Source: Zhengitettix transpicula
Lineage: Eukaryota > Arthropoda > Insecta > Orthoptera > Tetrigidae
Direction of reading: 5' to 3'
Assembly (NCBI GenBank): GCA_037074705.1
Contig: CM073590.1
Location: 177,335,246-177,399,245 of the forward strand
Length of the DNA: 64,000 nucleotides
The notes below the pieces were generated by a model that did not search any database, was not told the origin of the DNA, and worked only from the letters and a program-made list of their open reading frames with translations. Both the position numbers and the translations under genes were made by a program. Of this stretch, positions 1-12,167 are shown piece by piece; the stretch's first letter is position 1; each line of letters begins with the position of its first letter.

Positions 1-1590
1 TCGCCATAAAACTGGTCTGCTGATCTTCACCTATCAATATCTGATCTCCCATCCACACTTTTCGTATATAACCCGTCCAAAAGAGCAACTTAGTGTGCTA
101 AAAAAATCATATCACAAATGCATTTCCCAGAAAACTACTGCATATTTTAGTCACTCGTTTAAATTTCTTGAATCCCATAATTAAATCTATAATACGGTAT
201 ACGGGAACTATAAATCGTAGAGAAACACCCAACATACACCATAATTTTTTTACTGTGGGTGATCCTAAGTACGAGGAGAAAAATAAAAGGTCTTCAATGC
301 TTCTTTTATTATCTCGTCGATTCGATGGAGCTTGTCTGACCGTTGTTATTTGTTTCACGTAAACATTCCTTCAATTCATTTCATTGTAAGTATAAGTATA
401 AAATCGGCGTTAGTTAAATACGTATCAGTCATTAATGTTCTCTGAAAAGTAAATTGTTGATCTCCTTCGAGTATTTCGTGTCTGCTATTGTTAAACCAAA
501 TAATGCATTTTACAGCTAAGCAATAATTTTTTTGCAACATAAATTGCCACAATCGTGCCATGTAAATATTATTCTATTGTTAGATTTACTTGCGCTAGGA
601 AACGCAAACTTAGTCTTTTTTATGAAGCCAAAGAATAATAAACACATATGGAAAACCGGTAATACCACTTCAAAATAAGTCTCGCATATTTTCAAAACAT
701 TTTCCTATTCTGTGAATATTAAATTAAACTATGCTGAATTTTCGGAGGAATTAAATTTTGTTCGATATTTCATTATTTAGATTGTGTTCTGGTTCTACAA
801 TATTATCTGATAATTGATTGTTGAGTGGACTCAAAACATCACAAAAGAAACGCTTCGCAGATGTGAATGAATTGAGTGTATATAAAATACAACGTCTCAG
901 GTATGAATTATTTAATTAAAAGTGATCGTTATTTGACGAACCGTCCTTCACTTTCTATTTAAAGCAAAATAAATGCTATTATCCCTTAGTAGGTAATTTA
1001 TTCAGTCCGCATTCAGTTACTCAGTATCTCAATTAAATGATAAATGGCTGTCTGTTGACACAAGAAGAGTGGAATGCGTCCATTTGAACGACGGAGAAAG
1101 AGCTCCAGATCCCCAGTCAATTACATTAAGCTCGTAACTATTGATGGGGAAGGACAAATTTCATGTTTCACTTTGTTTTAATTTAGTGCATAATCTTTGC
1201 TATCTCACAAATATATTGATTTAGCCGCGGTTCCAAGGTTCATATAAAATAGCAGAAGAGTTAATACTCATTAGCTGAATTTTTAATATAACCATTGTCA
1301 GTAAATTTAAAAAAAAAACTTTCGACGATAACTTTCAACTATAAAGTAACAAAAATTACTGACATTGGTTAAAGAAAAACATCAGGCTGTAGATATAAAT
1401 ATGGGACCTTGCATTTGGTAAATCTCCATCAAAAGTAATTTATAAGGATCAGACGAGAAATTTTATATAAAATGCTAAAATATAAGTATTAGAATCTTAT
1501 AAAATGGTGATACTTTTTGTGTAAGACAAATTTCCAATGTGTTTTTATATTTTAATATTCAAAATTATTATATAAGATCTTAAATTAAGA
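1..1590. other. AT-rich non-coding DNA, nothing recognised
   Basis: No coding signal, repeat family or RNA gene was recognised here. Short open frames are accidental in AT-rich sequence. It is presumably upstream intron or intergenic DNA of the zinc-finger gene to the right. Confidence 0.5.
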
Positions 1591-1596
1591 TAAATC

Positions 1597-2600
1597 TCAC
1601 GTTGGAGCACCAATTTTGTAATAAACAAAATAAATGATTAATGACAAATGAAGATGAACCTTACGTTGAGGTTCCAAATTTGTAATAAACAAATTAAAAG
1701 TTAATTTGAAATATAACAAAATTAATTTAATAAAACAATTTTTTATCTCAGTTGAAATTTTACAAATTGATATGTTGTGCCACGGCTTAATGTTCAGGGC
1801 CGCTTATCGGGCCTCCAATAAAGATTGTTACGTAAATGACAATTAAATCTTACAAGGCAAAAATAGTCCTCACTTAAATTATTATTATTTTTAAATGAAA
1901 TCATCGTAATTCGAAATATGACGATAACTATATTTACACTATAAGGTTTACAATTAAGAAAATTCCTTTTCGTCTACTTTACCCTTGTCTGTTCATCTCG
2001 GCTCGATCACACTTTTTTTTTCAAACTCATCACAAAAAGGCCATATTTCACTGAATTTAAAGATATTCTTGTGTCTAAACACAAATCACTTTCTGTACCT
2101 AACTGTTGATAACTTTGTTTGAACAATCACAGTTGATAGCTTTGTTCTCTGAAGCTTTCACAATTACTCGATCATGGCAATAGATGAAATATAATTCCAC
2201 AATGGCGACTTGCAATTCCAAAACCCGGGGACTTTTAATATGACATTTCTCAGCTTCCAAATCACACTTGCTCAGTCGTAGTCCCGGGAACTCTGAATAC
2301 GGACTCCTCAAAACACACCTATCCCCGCTGACACGTCCGTCTCTTCTCCAACACGAAATAATAATGAACCTACTTTAACTGTCCAACTGCCCTCTTATTT
2401 ATATCCGGACTCCAGAATCTTCCCTTTTTTTCACAGTTTTTTGCATTTCCACTTTTGCCAAACCAACACCATATGTTGCCGTTCTCCCGCTCCGAGAGCC
2501 ACTCAATCAATTATATTAAACGTTTCCGTTTAATATCATTAAATCGTCCAACAACCTTCTGTAATTATGCCATTAGGATTCCGTCGTCCACAACCAATTA
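1597..2600 (-). repeat. Probable solo LTR with duplicated primer-binding-site remnant
   Basis: Two short blocks, CACGTTGGAGCACCA (about 1598-1612) and TTACGTTGAGGTTCCA (1661-1676), are each followed after 3-4 bases by TGTAATAAAC (1617, 1681). On the minus strand this reads LTR end (..TTATTACA), short spacer, then a sequence complementary to the 3' end of tRNA-Lys (TGGNGC..AACGTG), as in Ty3/Gypsy-like elements. The sequence to the right (1681 to about 2600) would be the LTR body. It is AT-rich on the left and GC-richer at 2200-2600. The right border is not resolved and no internal gag-pol is present. The LTR body does not obviously match the four better-defined LTR copies in the window, so it may be another subfamily. 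Confidence 0.4.
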
Positions 2601-4220
2601 GCCCTAAGAGCCGCAAAAACGCCCCAATTGTTAGTCCTTCCCCTCTCTAAAAGTCACTTATCCGTCATTTTATCATTATTTTTTATATGTTAAAATCACT
2701 CAAGGATCCCCAGTCTGAGTTCGTAAACAAATCTGACAAAAATAAAAACAGAATTCCTGTCCTTCTGAGCTGGTTATTACTTTTATCGTATATATAATTA
2801 AGTATGTTAAAATATTTGTTGTGTAATAAACAACGACTTAATTAATTTACAATACTAAAAATGCTGTAAACGGTAATAAAAAATTGTTATTATTTTCATA
2901 TTGAGTTACAAATGGATGATGAAGTATCTGTGTTATAGAAGGGTGCTCATAATAAATTGACTACTGTCATATAGTTATATTATTTTTATTGTATTCTTCT
3001 TATTTTACATTATTGTTTAGTAGATGAAAAGCATCCAAACGGTAACGGTTGGGCGCGATCGACAAACAAGATCGGGTTACCAGACACAGCAACAGTTTTC
3101 AACCCGTTTCGGGTTACAATGCGGACTTAGCAATAACCATTAAACAGTTTGAAGTGACCCCACAACCAACCACGTGGGTGGATCTGAATATTTTAATTTT
3201 TTCTCTACTACGCGTAATTATTCCTAGACGCTACGTAGGGAGAATTTTATAGAGCCACTCTAAAATGAACCTTACTTCAGTCTCGAAGTAGTAAAGGCCC
3301 TGGACTGCCTACAGTTCAGTATTTCTATTAAACCTTTTTTAAAAAATATCTTAGCGCTTCCTATTTTCTTCAAATCTCTGCACTGTACTATAGAAATCAA
3401 TATCCTACACGGTATCGACTGTCCTATTTGCTATCCAAGATATCTTCCTCTCTGACTGATCATTTCCGTTACCTAGCGAAAGTTCAAACTTATTAACAAC
3501 CTATTTATTATATAACTTAAGTTTGAACGGAATGCCTTGTTACACTATAATTTTTTAAGTGTATGTATTTACATTTTTATTATAACTTAGTTTAAATAAA
3601 TCTAATGACATTCTGATTGTATGGACACACGTTCATGAATAGGACTAAACAAATTAATTGTTATTTTATAATTGCCTAATGTGAAGCTACTGATTATATG
3701 TAATGAATAATCAAGCAAGTTAACTATAGGAATGAATGGATAATCTAACGTAAATTGACTGATTCGTAACCGATTCTCATTAATGAAAGGTAAACTTGAA
3801 AAAGTTCTGTTCCAAGGGAACGTGTTACTTCTATGTCAAACGAATAAAAGAATACCACGAAGACGAAAGATTATTCAGAATTGCATCATAATATGGAATA
3901 ATTAGTTGAAGCATATATTTTTTTATAAAACGCTGATGACGGTCACACTAGGACAAGTATTCCATCATATTGTTTTGAAAATATGTGGATAAGTAGTTAA
4001 TTCATTTTGATACTTGACTTCGAGCAACATATACGAAATTTAGAAGATTAAAAACACTATGCCTATAATGTTTTGAGGTCGAACAGCATAGTACTAGAAT
4101 TTTCATTCCGATAATTCTCTCAGATCGTATAATGAATGAATGAATGAATGAAAAGTCAAATTATAACTAAATACCAATAATAATTATTACGTATAGGAAT
4201 TCCGAATTATATGAAATATT
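2601..4220. other. Non-coding DNA, nothing recognised
   Basis: No gene was recognised. The stretch holds a small tetranucleotide microsatellite, listed separately, and a slightly GC-richer patch at 3040-3260 whose short open frame resembles no known family. Confidence 0.45.
4131..4152. repeat. (AATG)n microsatellite
   Basis: Five uninterrupted AATG units. Confidence 0.9.
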
Positions 4221-4399
4221 ATAATAAAACTATTTTTAATGTGAATTGAACTTATTTAATCCAGTACTCAAAAGCAACGTTTCTGTGATTATAGAAATAC
4301 AATTTTTTTTATATAGAAAAGGCATTAATAGTAACCAGCAATTGTTGAAATATATTTTTTTCCAAGTAAGCATACTCCGAAGTTTTATTGATTCGATTA
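4221..4399 (+). repeat. Left arm of a long inverted repeat
   Basis: This arm runs from ATAATAAAACTATTTTTAAT to TTTATTGATTCGATTA and is the reverse complement of 4924-5121 at high identity by eye, with long exact blocks such as AATGTGAATTGAACTTATTT and GCATACTCCGAAGTTTTATT. A transcript across it could fold into a hairpin of about 180 bp. The right arm carries about 25 extra bases. Confidence 0.85.
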
Positions 4400-4923
4400 T
4401 ATTTCATAGAATGTTTCGCCAATCACAATAATTGTCCTTAAGAGCTTATAGTTCATACTACAATGAAATTTATCTTGAAATTGTTATGGATTATTCTGAT
4501 AGTTTGGGGACCTTTATATGGTTACATAAATAATTTATCGCTAAGGATGACATTGTGGGTTCTATTGTCTGCGCAGTATGTCAGGAATTAGCGTAACCTG
4601 AGTGGGCTCCTCTTTTGTGAGGATGCTTAGACAGGTAGAGCTACGAATGAAGCAGGGCGATCCTTCCCGAAGCCAAGGAAAACAGCACGTGCGTGCTCGT
4701 GTAGCACCGACAAAAGTGGTATTTCTGGTGTCAAAATGATAGATTGCATTGCAGAAGCGTGCTTCCTTATCACAAGAGTATCGGTTTCAGCCATTAGTGT
4801 ACTTCTACTGACAGCGCCTGAAATCGAATCAGCCTGGATATCCGATTCGTTTTCTTTTCGGATTTCATCAGCGTTAAGCCCCTCCACCTAGCTCTTTATT
4901 GGGCATCGATACCAACTGCTCCT
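4400..4923 (-). other. Spacer of the inverted repeat with a coding-like open frame
   Basis: The spacer is markedly less AT-rich than its surroundings. On the minus strand it holds an 86-codon open frame (4887 to 4627). In-frame codons continue upstream into the right arm in a neighbouring frame, interrupted by stops. The translation has no zinc finger, transposase, polymerase or other motif that I recognise. It may be a captured exon or pseudogene fragment, or chance. The arms and spacer together may form one foldback-type element of about 0.9 kb. Confidence 0.35.
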
Positions 4924-5121
4924 TAATCGAATCAATAAAACTTCGGAGTATGCTTGCTTGGAAAAATACATTTCAACAACTCCTGGTTGGTAATAATTAG
5001 TTTTCTATAAAAATATTATTTCTTTAATTACAGAAACGTTTACAACAAGTTTACAGCATAACTATGCTTGTAAGTACTGGATTAAATAAGTTCAATTCAC
5101 ATTAAAAATAGTTTTATTCTA
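4924..5121 (-). repeat. Right arm of a long inverted repeat
   Basis: Reverse-complement partner of 4221-4399. It contains an additional segment around 5040-5075 that the left arm lacks, so the arms have diverged since duplication. Confidence 0.85.
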
Positions 5122-5931
5122 ATAAATAGTGATAATATTCATTTTCTCCTGCAGAATATATTTTAAATTATTCATAATTAACCCTTCTTCGATTATTAAC
5201 AAACATACGGATATTTTCAGAGACGAAATATGCACAAATTGTAAAGCGTTTGAGAATAATCATTGTAAAAATTAATACATAAAAACGCACTGAACTCCCC
5301 CTACATACAATTAAGGTGTAGTTATAGTAATTGACTTACCTAGGGTTCAGTGTGATTTAAACCGACTCCAAGAAGCACATAATGAAGTTACGAGAGAAGC
5401 AAAACTCCAGGTAAAGAGGCAAGATTAAGATCGGTAGATGACCGCGTAACTTGCTCACGGTAAACTGTCTAGGAAGATTTATAGACTGAGGAACGACTGT
5501 GAGATCCAAAAAGTATGGGAAAACTGCTTATTTACACGAAAATTTTACACAGAATATAACAGGTTTTTGCTATATATATATATATTATTTATTATATTTA
5601 TATATAATACATATACATAATATTTATTTACATCTTCTCTAATTATTCATGATCCTATGTGGCTTCGTCACCAAATTAAAGTTCCTAACATTATATATAT
5701 TATATACAACGTGTTTAAGAGCATTTTTTATAACTTTCAGAAAAGAAACTGACGCGTCTCTCTGACGTATGAGATAAAATACAAAATTTAAAATTTTTGA
5801 CATAAAACACACTTCATTTTTTAAAATCTAACTGATATCTATAAGTGTCATTTTATACAATAAGGAGTTTTTAAAATTTCATTTATAATTATGTGAAGAT
5901 GATATTACTTATCGTGTGTTGTGTTTTTCAG
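5122..5931 (+). other. Intron upstream of zinc-finger exon 1
   Basis: AT-rich, with a short (TA)n run at 5571-5585. It ends in a canonical acceptor, a T-rich tract followed by TTTTTCAG at 5925-5931. No other feature was recognised. Confidence 0.6.
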
Positions 5932-6066
5932 GTAATCCCGATATTCTGATATGTGGGAATTGTCGCGAAATGTTTACAGAAATCCAGGAACTGCTAGACC
6001 ACAAGAAGACCTACTGCAAGCTGCGTTTCACATGCAAATGCCAAGTTATAAATGGAAACAACAATA
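5932..6066 (+). CDS. BCL11-like zinc-finger gene, internal exon (C2HC finger)
   Basis: The 135-bp internal exon is bounded by TTTTTCAG and the donor GTGAGT at 6067. Its first two bases complete a codon begun in an upstream exon outside this window, and its last base starts the codon finished in the next exon. The peptide contains CGNCREMF followed by a histidine and a final cysteine, that is C-x2-C-x12-H-x4-C, a C2HC zinc-binding pattern, then a basic stretch ending FTCKCQ. An N-terminal C2HC finger of this spacing is typical of BCL11A/B and fly CG9650, where it serves protein-protein contacts of a nuclear transcription factor. The BCL11 assignment is by inference from this and the next exon. 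A related insect paralogue is possible. Confidence 0.78.
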
Positions 6067-6308
6067 GTGAGTTAAATGAAGCACAATAGTTTATTACGTT
6101 TGTCATAAATTGCATAAAAATACTAAAATAAGACGTAACTATATTATGCTTTTTTTAGTATGTATTTAACAAAAAATCGAATTTATGATAAAGCAGTTTA
6201 TTTTTAGATACCCTTTATCGGTTTTGAGGCTGTTTCAAACAGTTCTGTTTGCATACATTTGGCTCGTTGGAATCTGGAATGGAAAAGAAGTAAAATCCCA
6301 ACTCGCAC

Positions 6309-6352
6309 TTCAGCCTGTTACCCTAAAATAATAATAATAAAAACATATAAAA
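6309..6352 (+). repeat. Family C 3'-tail fragment
   Basis: CAGCCTGTTACCCTAAAA followed by (TAA)n matches the last ~20 bp and A-rich tail of family C elsewhere in the window. It is severely 5'-truncated. Confidence 0.6.
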
Positions 6353-6362
6353 AACCAGCGAG

Positions 6363-6990
6363 GGATGTTCTCTCGCAGGCAGAACCTTGTAGGAGAGACA
6401 GAAGCGGCTAACTTTGGGGATGGCTACCTTCCTCCACCCTTCCGCATCCCCCCTTTCAAATCCCTATGCTATACGAGAGGGAGTTGCCACTATGTGGATT
6501 ACCCTATACATAACCTGTCTACACCCAAAAAAAAAGATGCCTTTTCCTCTCTCCGTTTTTGAACTAAGGTTCCCACAAGCCGAGGCACCTCGGCCTGTTT
6601 TGAGAGGTGTATGTACCGGGGTCACAGACTTTGGGCATACTGTAAGAGTTGTTCGCTGTTCCCATTGCAACAGTCAACCAGCTGCCTCCTAAACTGGTCG
6701 ATGTACGGAGAAGGGAATGCTGCGTCCCCACAGCAAACCCCTCTCTCGCCATCGGAAGGGCGATCTACATGATCTACATGATGCAGGTTTTTCTATGGTT
6801 TTCCCTGCATTATTTTCAGGCGAATGGCGAGTAGGATCCTTAAACTATAGCCCGGGGGCCTTAGTTAACCTTTGGCTTCATTCCTCTACCCGTCCGCATC
6901 CCCCCTTTCAAATCCCTTCCTAAGCTATTAAAGGGGAGTTGCCACCATGTGGATTACCCCCATGTAGCCTGTTACCCTAAAAAACAACAA
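6363..6990 (+). repeat. Family C copy with a nested family C tail
   Basis: The copy has the family head (CTCTCGCAGGCAGAACCTT then AGGAGAGA), the central CCGAGGCACCTCGG near-palindrome, the block around GCTGCCTCCTAAACTGGTCG, the ATGCAGG..CCCTGCA inverted pair, and the tail ..GTAGCCTGTTACCCTAAAA. Between head and body (about 6418-6534) sits a second, 5'-truncated family tail with its own A9 run. Short open frames here are not genes: equivalent frames recur in unrelated copies on either strand. Confidence 0.85.
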
Positions 6991-7261
6991 CAAGAAACTG
7001 ATGCATACTATAACTACACTTGAAAGTTTATGGTTAATATTATATTGGCATGCACATTGTTATTAGAACAATGCATGTTTTTGTCTAGTATAGGCATTTA
7101 TTCTCAAGGTCTTTCTTCATGATATTTTCAGCGACAGATTAGTTGAATAGGCACTGGTTAAAATGCATTACATGTACGCTTAATCGGATTCGCTTGTCTT
7201 TCCGGTCTTTACCCTATACCTTTCTCTACACAAGTAAAATGAAACAGTGTATAATTCTATC

Positions 7262-7919
7262 TTTAGTCAAGAAGAAATTTAATTTAAATCTAACTGTTAC
7301 TAGTTCAGTACAAACTTTCGATCGATAGTGCATTAATTGAACAGCTATAAAATACATTAAATTATTGCATCTTTCCCAACAGACATAACTCCGAATATAT
7401 TTTAGAACAGAATACTTAAATATACTCCTTGAGTATTGTCCCTCAGTCGCCAGACATAATGAAATATTAAACTGATGAAATTGTTAGCTAGATTAATAAT
7501 GCAAACAAATAGTCGCAATATGGCCCGAAAATTTACTTACATTTTCCGCAAGGATCGTAAAGTATTTCGTATTGTTCTTTATTATCATTCGATGAAGTAT
7601 TACTCGATACTTTTTATTCAATGATAATATTTCTGCCTTCATTACCGAAAAAGGAACTATTTCCGTTGTTCGTCGCCTAGTAACGACTCTCGCGTGACGT
7701 CATGGTATCTTGGCGCGCAGTAAAATGATTTAATTTTTTATTATAATTATTTCTAACTTTATGCTAGGGGTTTCTCACGCTAACAGTACCGTTTCTCGTG
7801 TTTTTAAGGATATGTGTACCAAGCTTTTTTTTGCAATCTTTCCACGCGTTTAAATTTGTATAGAAATTAGCGTAAGTACTTAAATACATACAAACATACA
7901 TAATTTTTTATTATATAGA
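7262..7919 (+). repeat. Family A element, 5'-truncated
   Basis: Homologous to 13561-14237 and 43337-43948. It shares CTTTCGATCGATAGTGCATT, AATTGAACAGCTATAAAATA, a block holding GCGTGACGTCATGG and CTTGGCGCGCAG, and the terminal TTTTTTATTATATAGA. The ACTAGCTGGG head is missing. No coding capacity; it lies in the intron between zinc-finger exons 1 and 2. Confidence 0.85.
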
Positions 7920-8211
7920 AGATTTTTTAGAATAACTTGCCTTGTTGGCCGTTCGAGGAACGAATTTTATTTGCAAGTACATTATTATTCCAGAATAAAA
8001 ATCAGGAGTTTCTCATGCTTGTGTAAAGTCATATTGACGAACAAAAATGACATTCGTGGTCTAGCCTTGAAATTTTCATCAGAAAATCAAAACAACCGAT
8101 TCAAAATAGCGATAAATAAACTGCACATATATACACATCACCATTTAAACGTGATTATTTTCCATGCATTTCAAAATTTAATTTTTTCATTGTAAATATT
8201 TTCTGTTTCAG

Positions 8212-8348
8212 ATTCCACTGGCGAAAACGCATCTTTACTTTGCGTACAATGTAAAGAGTCATTTAACAGCGCATGGGATCTGATGGTGCACGTCCAGACT
8301 GCACATATGGTGAACATTTATCAACTTGCTGCCAACACACAGAAAAAG
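8212..8348 (+). CDS. BCL11-like zinc-finger gene, internal exon (C2H2 finger)
   Basis: The 137-bp exon lies between a TTCTGTTTCAG acceptor and a GTCTCG donor at 8349. It takes one base from the previous exon and ends in phase 0. It encodes CVQCKESF, then SAWDLMVH and HVQTAH, that is C-x2-C-x12-H-x4-H, followed by MVNIYQL. The SAW..L..H.Q..H...IY pattern is characteristic of the second finger of BCL11A/B (SAWFLLQHAQNTH..IYLE), supporting membership in that transcription-factor family. The finger is complete and shows no stop or frameshift. The donor is not a perfect GTRAGT but the downstream reading phase fits. The family call is inference from motif resemblance; that it is a real exon is well supported by phase and conservation of pattern. 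Confidence 0.8.
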
Positions 8349-10719
8349 GTCTCGTGTTAATCATTAAACCTAAACATTTATTGACCCAAGCGAATAGACG
8401 CAGAAATCATAATAAGAAATTATGATTAAAATTTATCACACGATATTAATTTTCGAAACTTCCTTGTGTCAGTCAAACTGTGCCTTTATGAATAGCTTCA
8501 ACGAACTTGAAAATGGAATATTTGCCAAATATTTTTACAAAAACCTTCGCGTTTGATATAATTTTCATGTATTTGGTTTGAACTTCTGAATATCGCAGGC
8601 AAGTCTTGCTTGTAGAATGAATTTGAGTAACTATTGCATGCAATTTTTTCAAAGATTCTACAACTGTAAAATACAGAAATAGTACAAAACTTATGAAATT
8701 AGTTTAATAAAACACAATATTTATCATATATTATATTCAGTAACTGTTTCCGTTAGGTAAGTAACTTTTCCTAATGACGTGAATTTCAATTTTCTGATTA
8801 AAATTTCTTAATATCCATTTACTTTGAATTATTCTACGGTATAATTACTATCTGACTTCATATATAAAAACTTTACAAAGATGAAGATCTAAAAATTTTG
8901 AGACAACAAAATTTTTTAAACATTATACATATAATACAATTATGAGAAAATTTATTGAGCATTACTTACAATTTATTTCTTGAAAGATAAATACTTAATT
9001 ACAATTATTTTAATTTTAAATGCTTGATATTTTACAATAATTATTTTATAAATATTTCCACATAAGATTTCAGCGGCTTTGATTTTAAGTTCTTATTTGG
9101 CTCTTAATTAACTTCAACAAGGTAAATTAATTCCAGTGCGATATAATCGGCAACTGTGCCGATATTTTACGGGGTAAAAAAGCTTCACAATGTTTTACGC
9201 CATTGCATGTCGAGTTTATTTATGGATTATACTTTTCACGTGCTTAGCCGTAACACGCAACTTTGAAAATAACTTCTTTTTTTTTCAGGGAATTTTTTAG
9301 TCACATTCATGATATTCATATTACACGTTGTGTACAGTCGTGCACTGGAATTCATTTTAAATATTTTTTATACATTTCTAGCCAACTTGCCGCTGAGGCC
9401 GGCAGGAGTAATTCGGCCTGTTATGTGATGTCACTTTTCAACACCGGTTACATAATGTACAACATAAAAAAACTTTAATTCAAGATTTAATACTTTCACA
9501 TTACTTGCAGCTAATTAGTATTAATTGAATTTAATGAATTATTTCTCCTTAAAGAATGACAAAGTAACATCCTAAAGGAAGAGGCAAATATAAGTCTTTA
9601 AAAGTCAAATCATATTTGATAACAACGAATCTTTAATATAAAATAATTTAGAAGTTGATTATTAAGTTTTAAATTGAATAAAATTGAATTCCTCAATCAT
9701 ACGCTGTTTTTTAAAGTAATATTAATTTGTCCCGAAGTTAAGAAGCTAAAAATATAAGTTTTACGTTTAATCACTGCAGTTTTCGTTAATTTATACCAAT
9801 TTGTATTTTTATTTACCAGAATTAATATTAGGTAGGACTACCATTGGAACATGAACACGTGAGTTAGGTTATTACGTACGGCGTTGTTCCAAATTAAAAA
9901 GTAATGAGTAGACGCTAGTAGCAGTTACAATATAGAAATTCTTCATTAATCTTAAACTAACTCTTCTGTAGTGTGATTCGTTGTGTATATTAATTTTTAA
10001 CTACACATAAATTGGCACGAAATTGTTCTGCAGATAGGATATTATTCTTGCAACCTTATTTTACAGGGCTTAAACTAATTTTGAAAGGGATTACTAGCTG
10101 CTACTGAACTGTGACTCTAGTGGCAGTATCGCTCATAAAGGCCATCTTACGCACTTCAACGTCGGGTTCGCAGAAATCCTTTAGGGAAGCCTTATCTGAC
10201 TACCGACGATTTCAATCAGCTTATTAAGCCGGCGGAAATGCAAATAAAAATTCTAACGGGGTTGTTACATAAAAGTTACTGTTAATTAATTAATGTATTA
10301 TTAAACTTCTTTTCGTGAACGTATAATAGCTTTTCGGTATAGAAACACGTGAGTCTATATTAAAATTCTATGGAAGGCAATTGGTTTAAATGGAAATTTC
10401 TTTAAATTTGCAATCTAACGATTCATTTCGGAACGAATAAACCAGTCCTGTCATTATAAGCGAAACTGATCGCCAATTTCCAATATAATTCAAAATGTTT
10501 GAAGCATTTCGTAAAAGAGATGTTAAGAGATCAAAATTATGAAGTCATAATTTCTGTACCGTTTAATGAAAACAAACATATATGTAAGCAATTAATACTT
10601 ATAAAATGTTATTAAACTTTGAGTAAGCATTCCACAAGAACACGTAATGTTAATTATATTATTATGCTTGTTATTATTTTGAATTAAGTAAATCATTAAT
10701 GCTTAGAACAATTTAAACC
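8349..10719 (+). other. Intron between zinc-finger exons 2 and 3, first part
   Basis: AT-rich sequence with no recognised gene. The open frame at 9263-9478 has no family resemblance. A somewhat GC-richer patch at 10080-10260 was noted without further identification. Confidence 0.55.
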
Positions 10720-11440
10720 AAACTTGGTGCACGTATCACTTAAGATCCAGGAACAAACCCCGCGGGGTTTAAGATAACTGTAGCACCGCTAGGGATTGGG
10801 TTGGAAGCGGGTGATAAACATACTGCGATAGAGCCCGAGATTGGTGTTGAATCCGATGTTATAGTAGTCGCTGAGTTCAGTTATGGTATTCTAGCAGAGT
10901 TAAGTTAAATTTTAATCACTGGGTGGGGGTTGTTAGGGGGCGTTAATAATAATTTTATACCGCCCGAGTATATTTTGTTGAATCCGGTGTTATTGTTATC
11001 GACTCGAATCTGGTCGATATGAAATTATTAGTATCACCCCCTACCACCTTTATCCCTAGGGACTAAACTTTAACGTAGCCCTTCTGGAATGCTATAACTA
11101 AACCCAGAGACTACCATTGCAACGGATTTGACACCTATATTGGTCTTTATCGCAATGTTTTATCACGCCCTTTCACCCCACCCCTAGACCAATCCTTATG
11201 CGGTAAAAGGATGAAATTTTTCACAGAAAACATCGAGAGTGACATTATGAATCTGAACGACCCCGTAAAGTAATTATTCATCGCTAATATAGGTCGTTAT
11301 CGTATAATTTGAAAATACCACCCCTACCACCCCCACCCATAAGGGTGCTAGAATTATCTCAAATTATTTGGTTCATTGATCTTTAGTGATACGTGTACCA
11401 AATTTGGTTGAAATTGTTGCACCAATTAATCAGTAATTTA
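10720..11440. repeat. Two opposed family B copies forming an imperfect inverted repeat
   Basis: The left half (about 10830-10990) carries the family B unit in minus orientation (GAGATTGGTGTTGAATCC, GTAGTCGCTGAGTTCAGTTA). The right half (about 11090-11430) carries it in plus orientation (GGATTTGACACCTATATTGG, CACGCCCTTTCACCCC, ending GTGTACCAAATTTGG). The copies are old and diverged. No coding capacity. Confidence 0.6.
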
Positions 11441-11504
11441 ATTTACATTAAGACATTAAGTGTTCTACAATATTAATATTATGCTTTTTTTTCGTAAAAA
11501 CGCG

Positions 11505-11640
11505 CATTTAGGGAAAATGACCAGTAGGGGAAAACGTCAATATGGATAAGGTCCTGTCTGGGAAACGTCTATCAGGATATTGTTATTGGGAAAACGTTTT
11601 TCGGGAAAGTGTGTGTCGGGAAACTACCGGATCGCAACAT
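11505..11640 (+). repeat. Degenerate GGGAAAACGT minisatellite
   Basis: Repeated GGGAAAATGACC, GGGGAAAACGTC, GGGAAACGTC, GGGAAAACGT, CGGGAAAGTG and CGGGAAACTA motifs occur at irregular 15-30 bp spacing. Confidence 0.6.
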
Positions 11641-12167
11641 GAAAATTTGAGTTTAACTAATGAAAGGCATTGATAATCATGTTACAAGGATACTTGGTCT
11701 CTACCCACTTAAAACAAAGAAGACAATTTTTAATTTCATCCACTATTTAATTTTAAAAAAATTTTAATTTCATCCACTTAGCATCATAAACAACGTTGCT
11801 CCAGGCTTTGTATCGTTCCGTATATACTTCTGATTTATCACTCAAGCACACCAAGATTCTTGCAGTTCACTTCACACAACCATTAATGATTGGCCGGATT
11901 AGTTTCACTAACCGTGAAGTGCGAAGAAGACCAGTATTCCTAATGATTTTTATTGGCATATCGTCACAGCAGTGCTTGTTGAGCTGGTAGTAACTTTTTA
12001 ATAGGTCTAATGAATTTTTCTCTGGAATACAGATCTGCCTGTTTTACTCAGAAATTTCTAAACGGTCCATATTAAATTTAACTACCATGTGACGTTTCAA
12101 TCTTTCTAATTTGAACTACTTATTGTAACGAAATTATTCGGTCTTAACATCAAAATTTCTGTTTCAG

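Noticed and set aside
6536..6990. Family C considered as a tRNA-derived SINE
   Set aside because: I could not find a convincing A box and B box at the right spacing near the head, so the class is left open.
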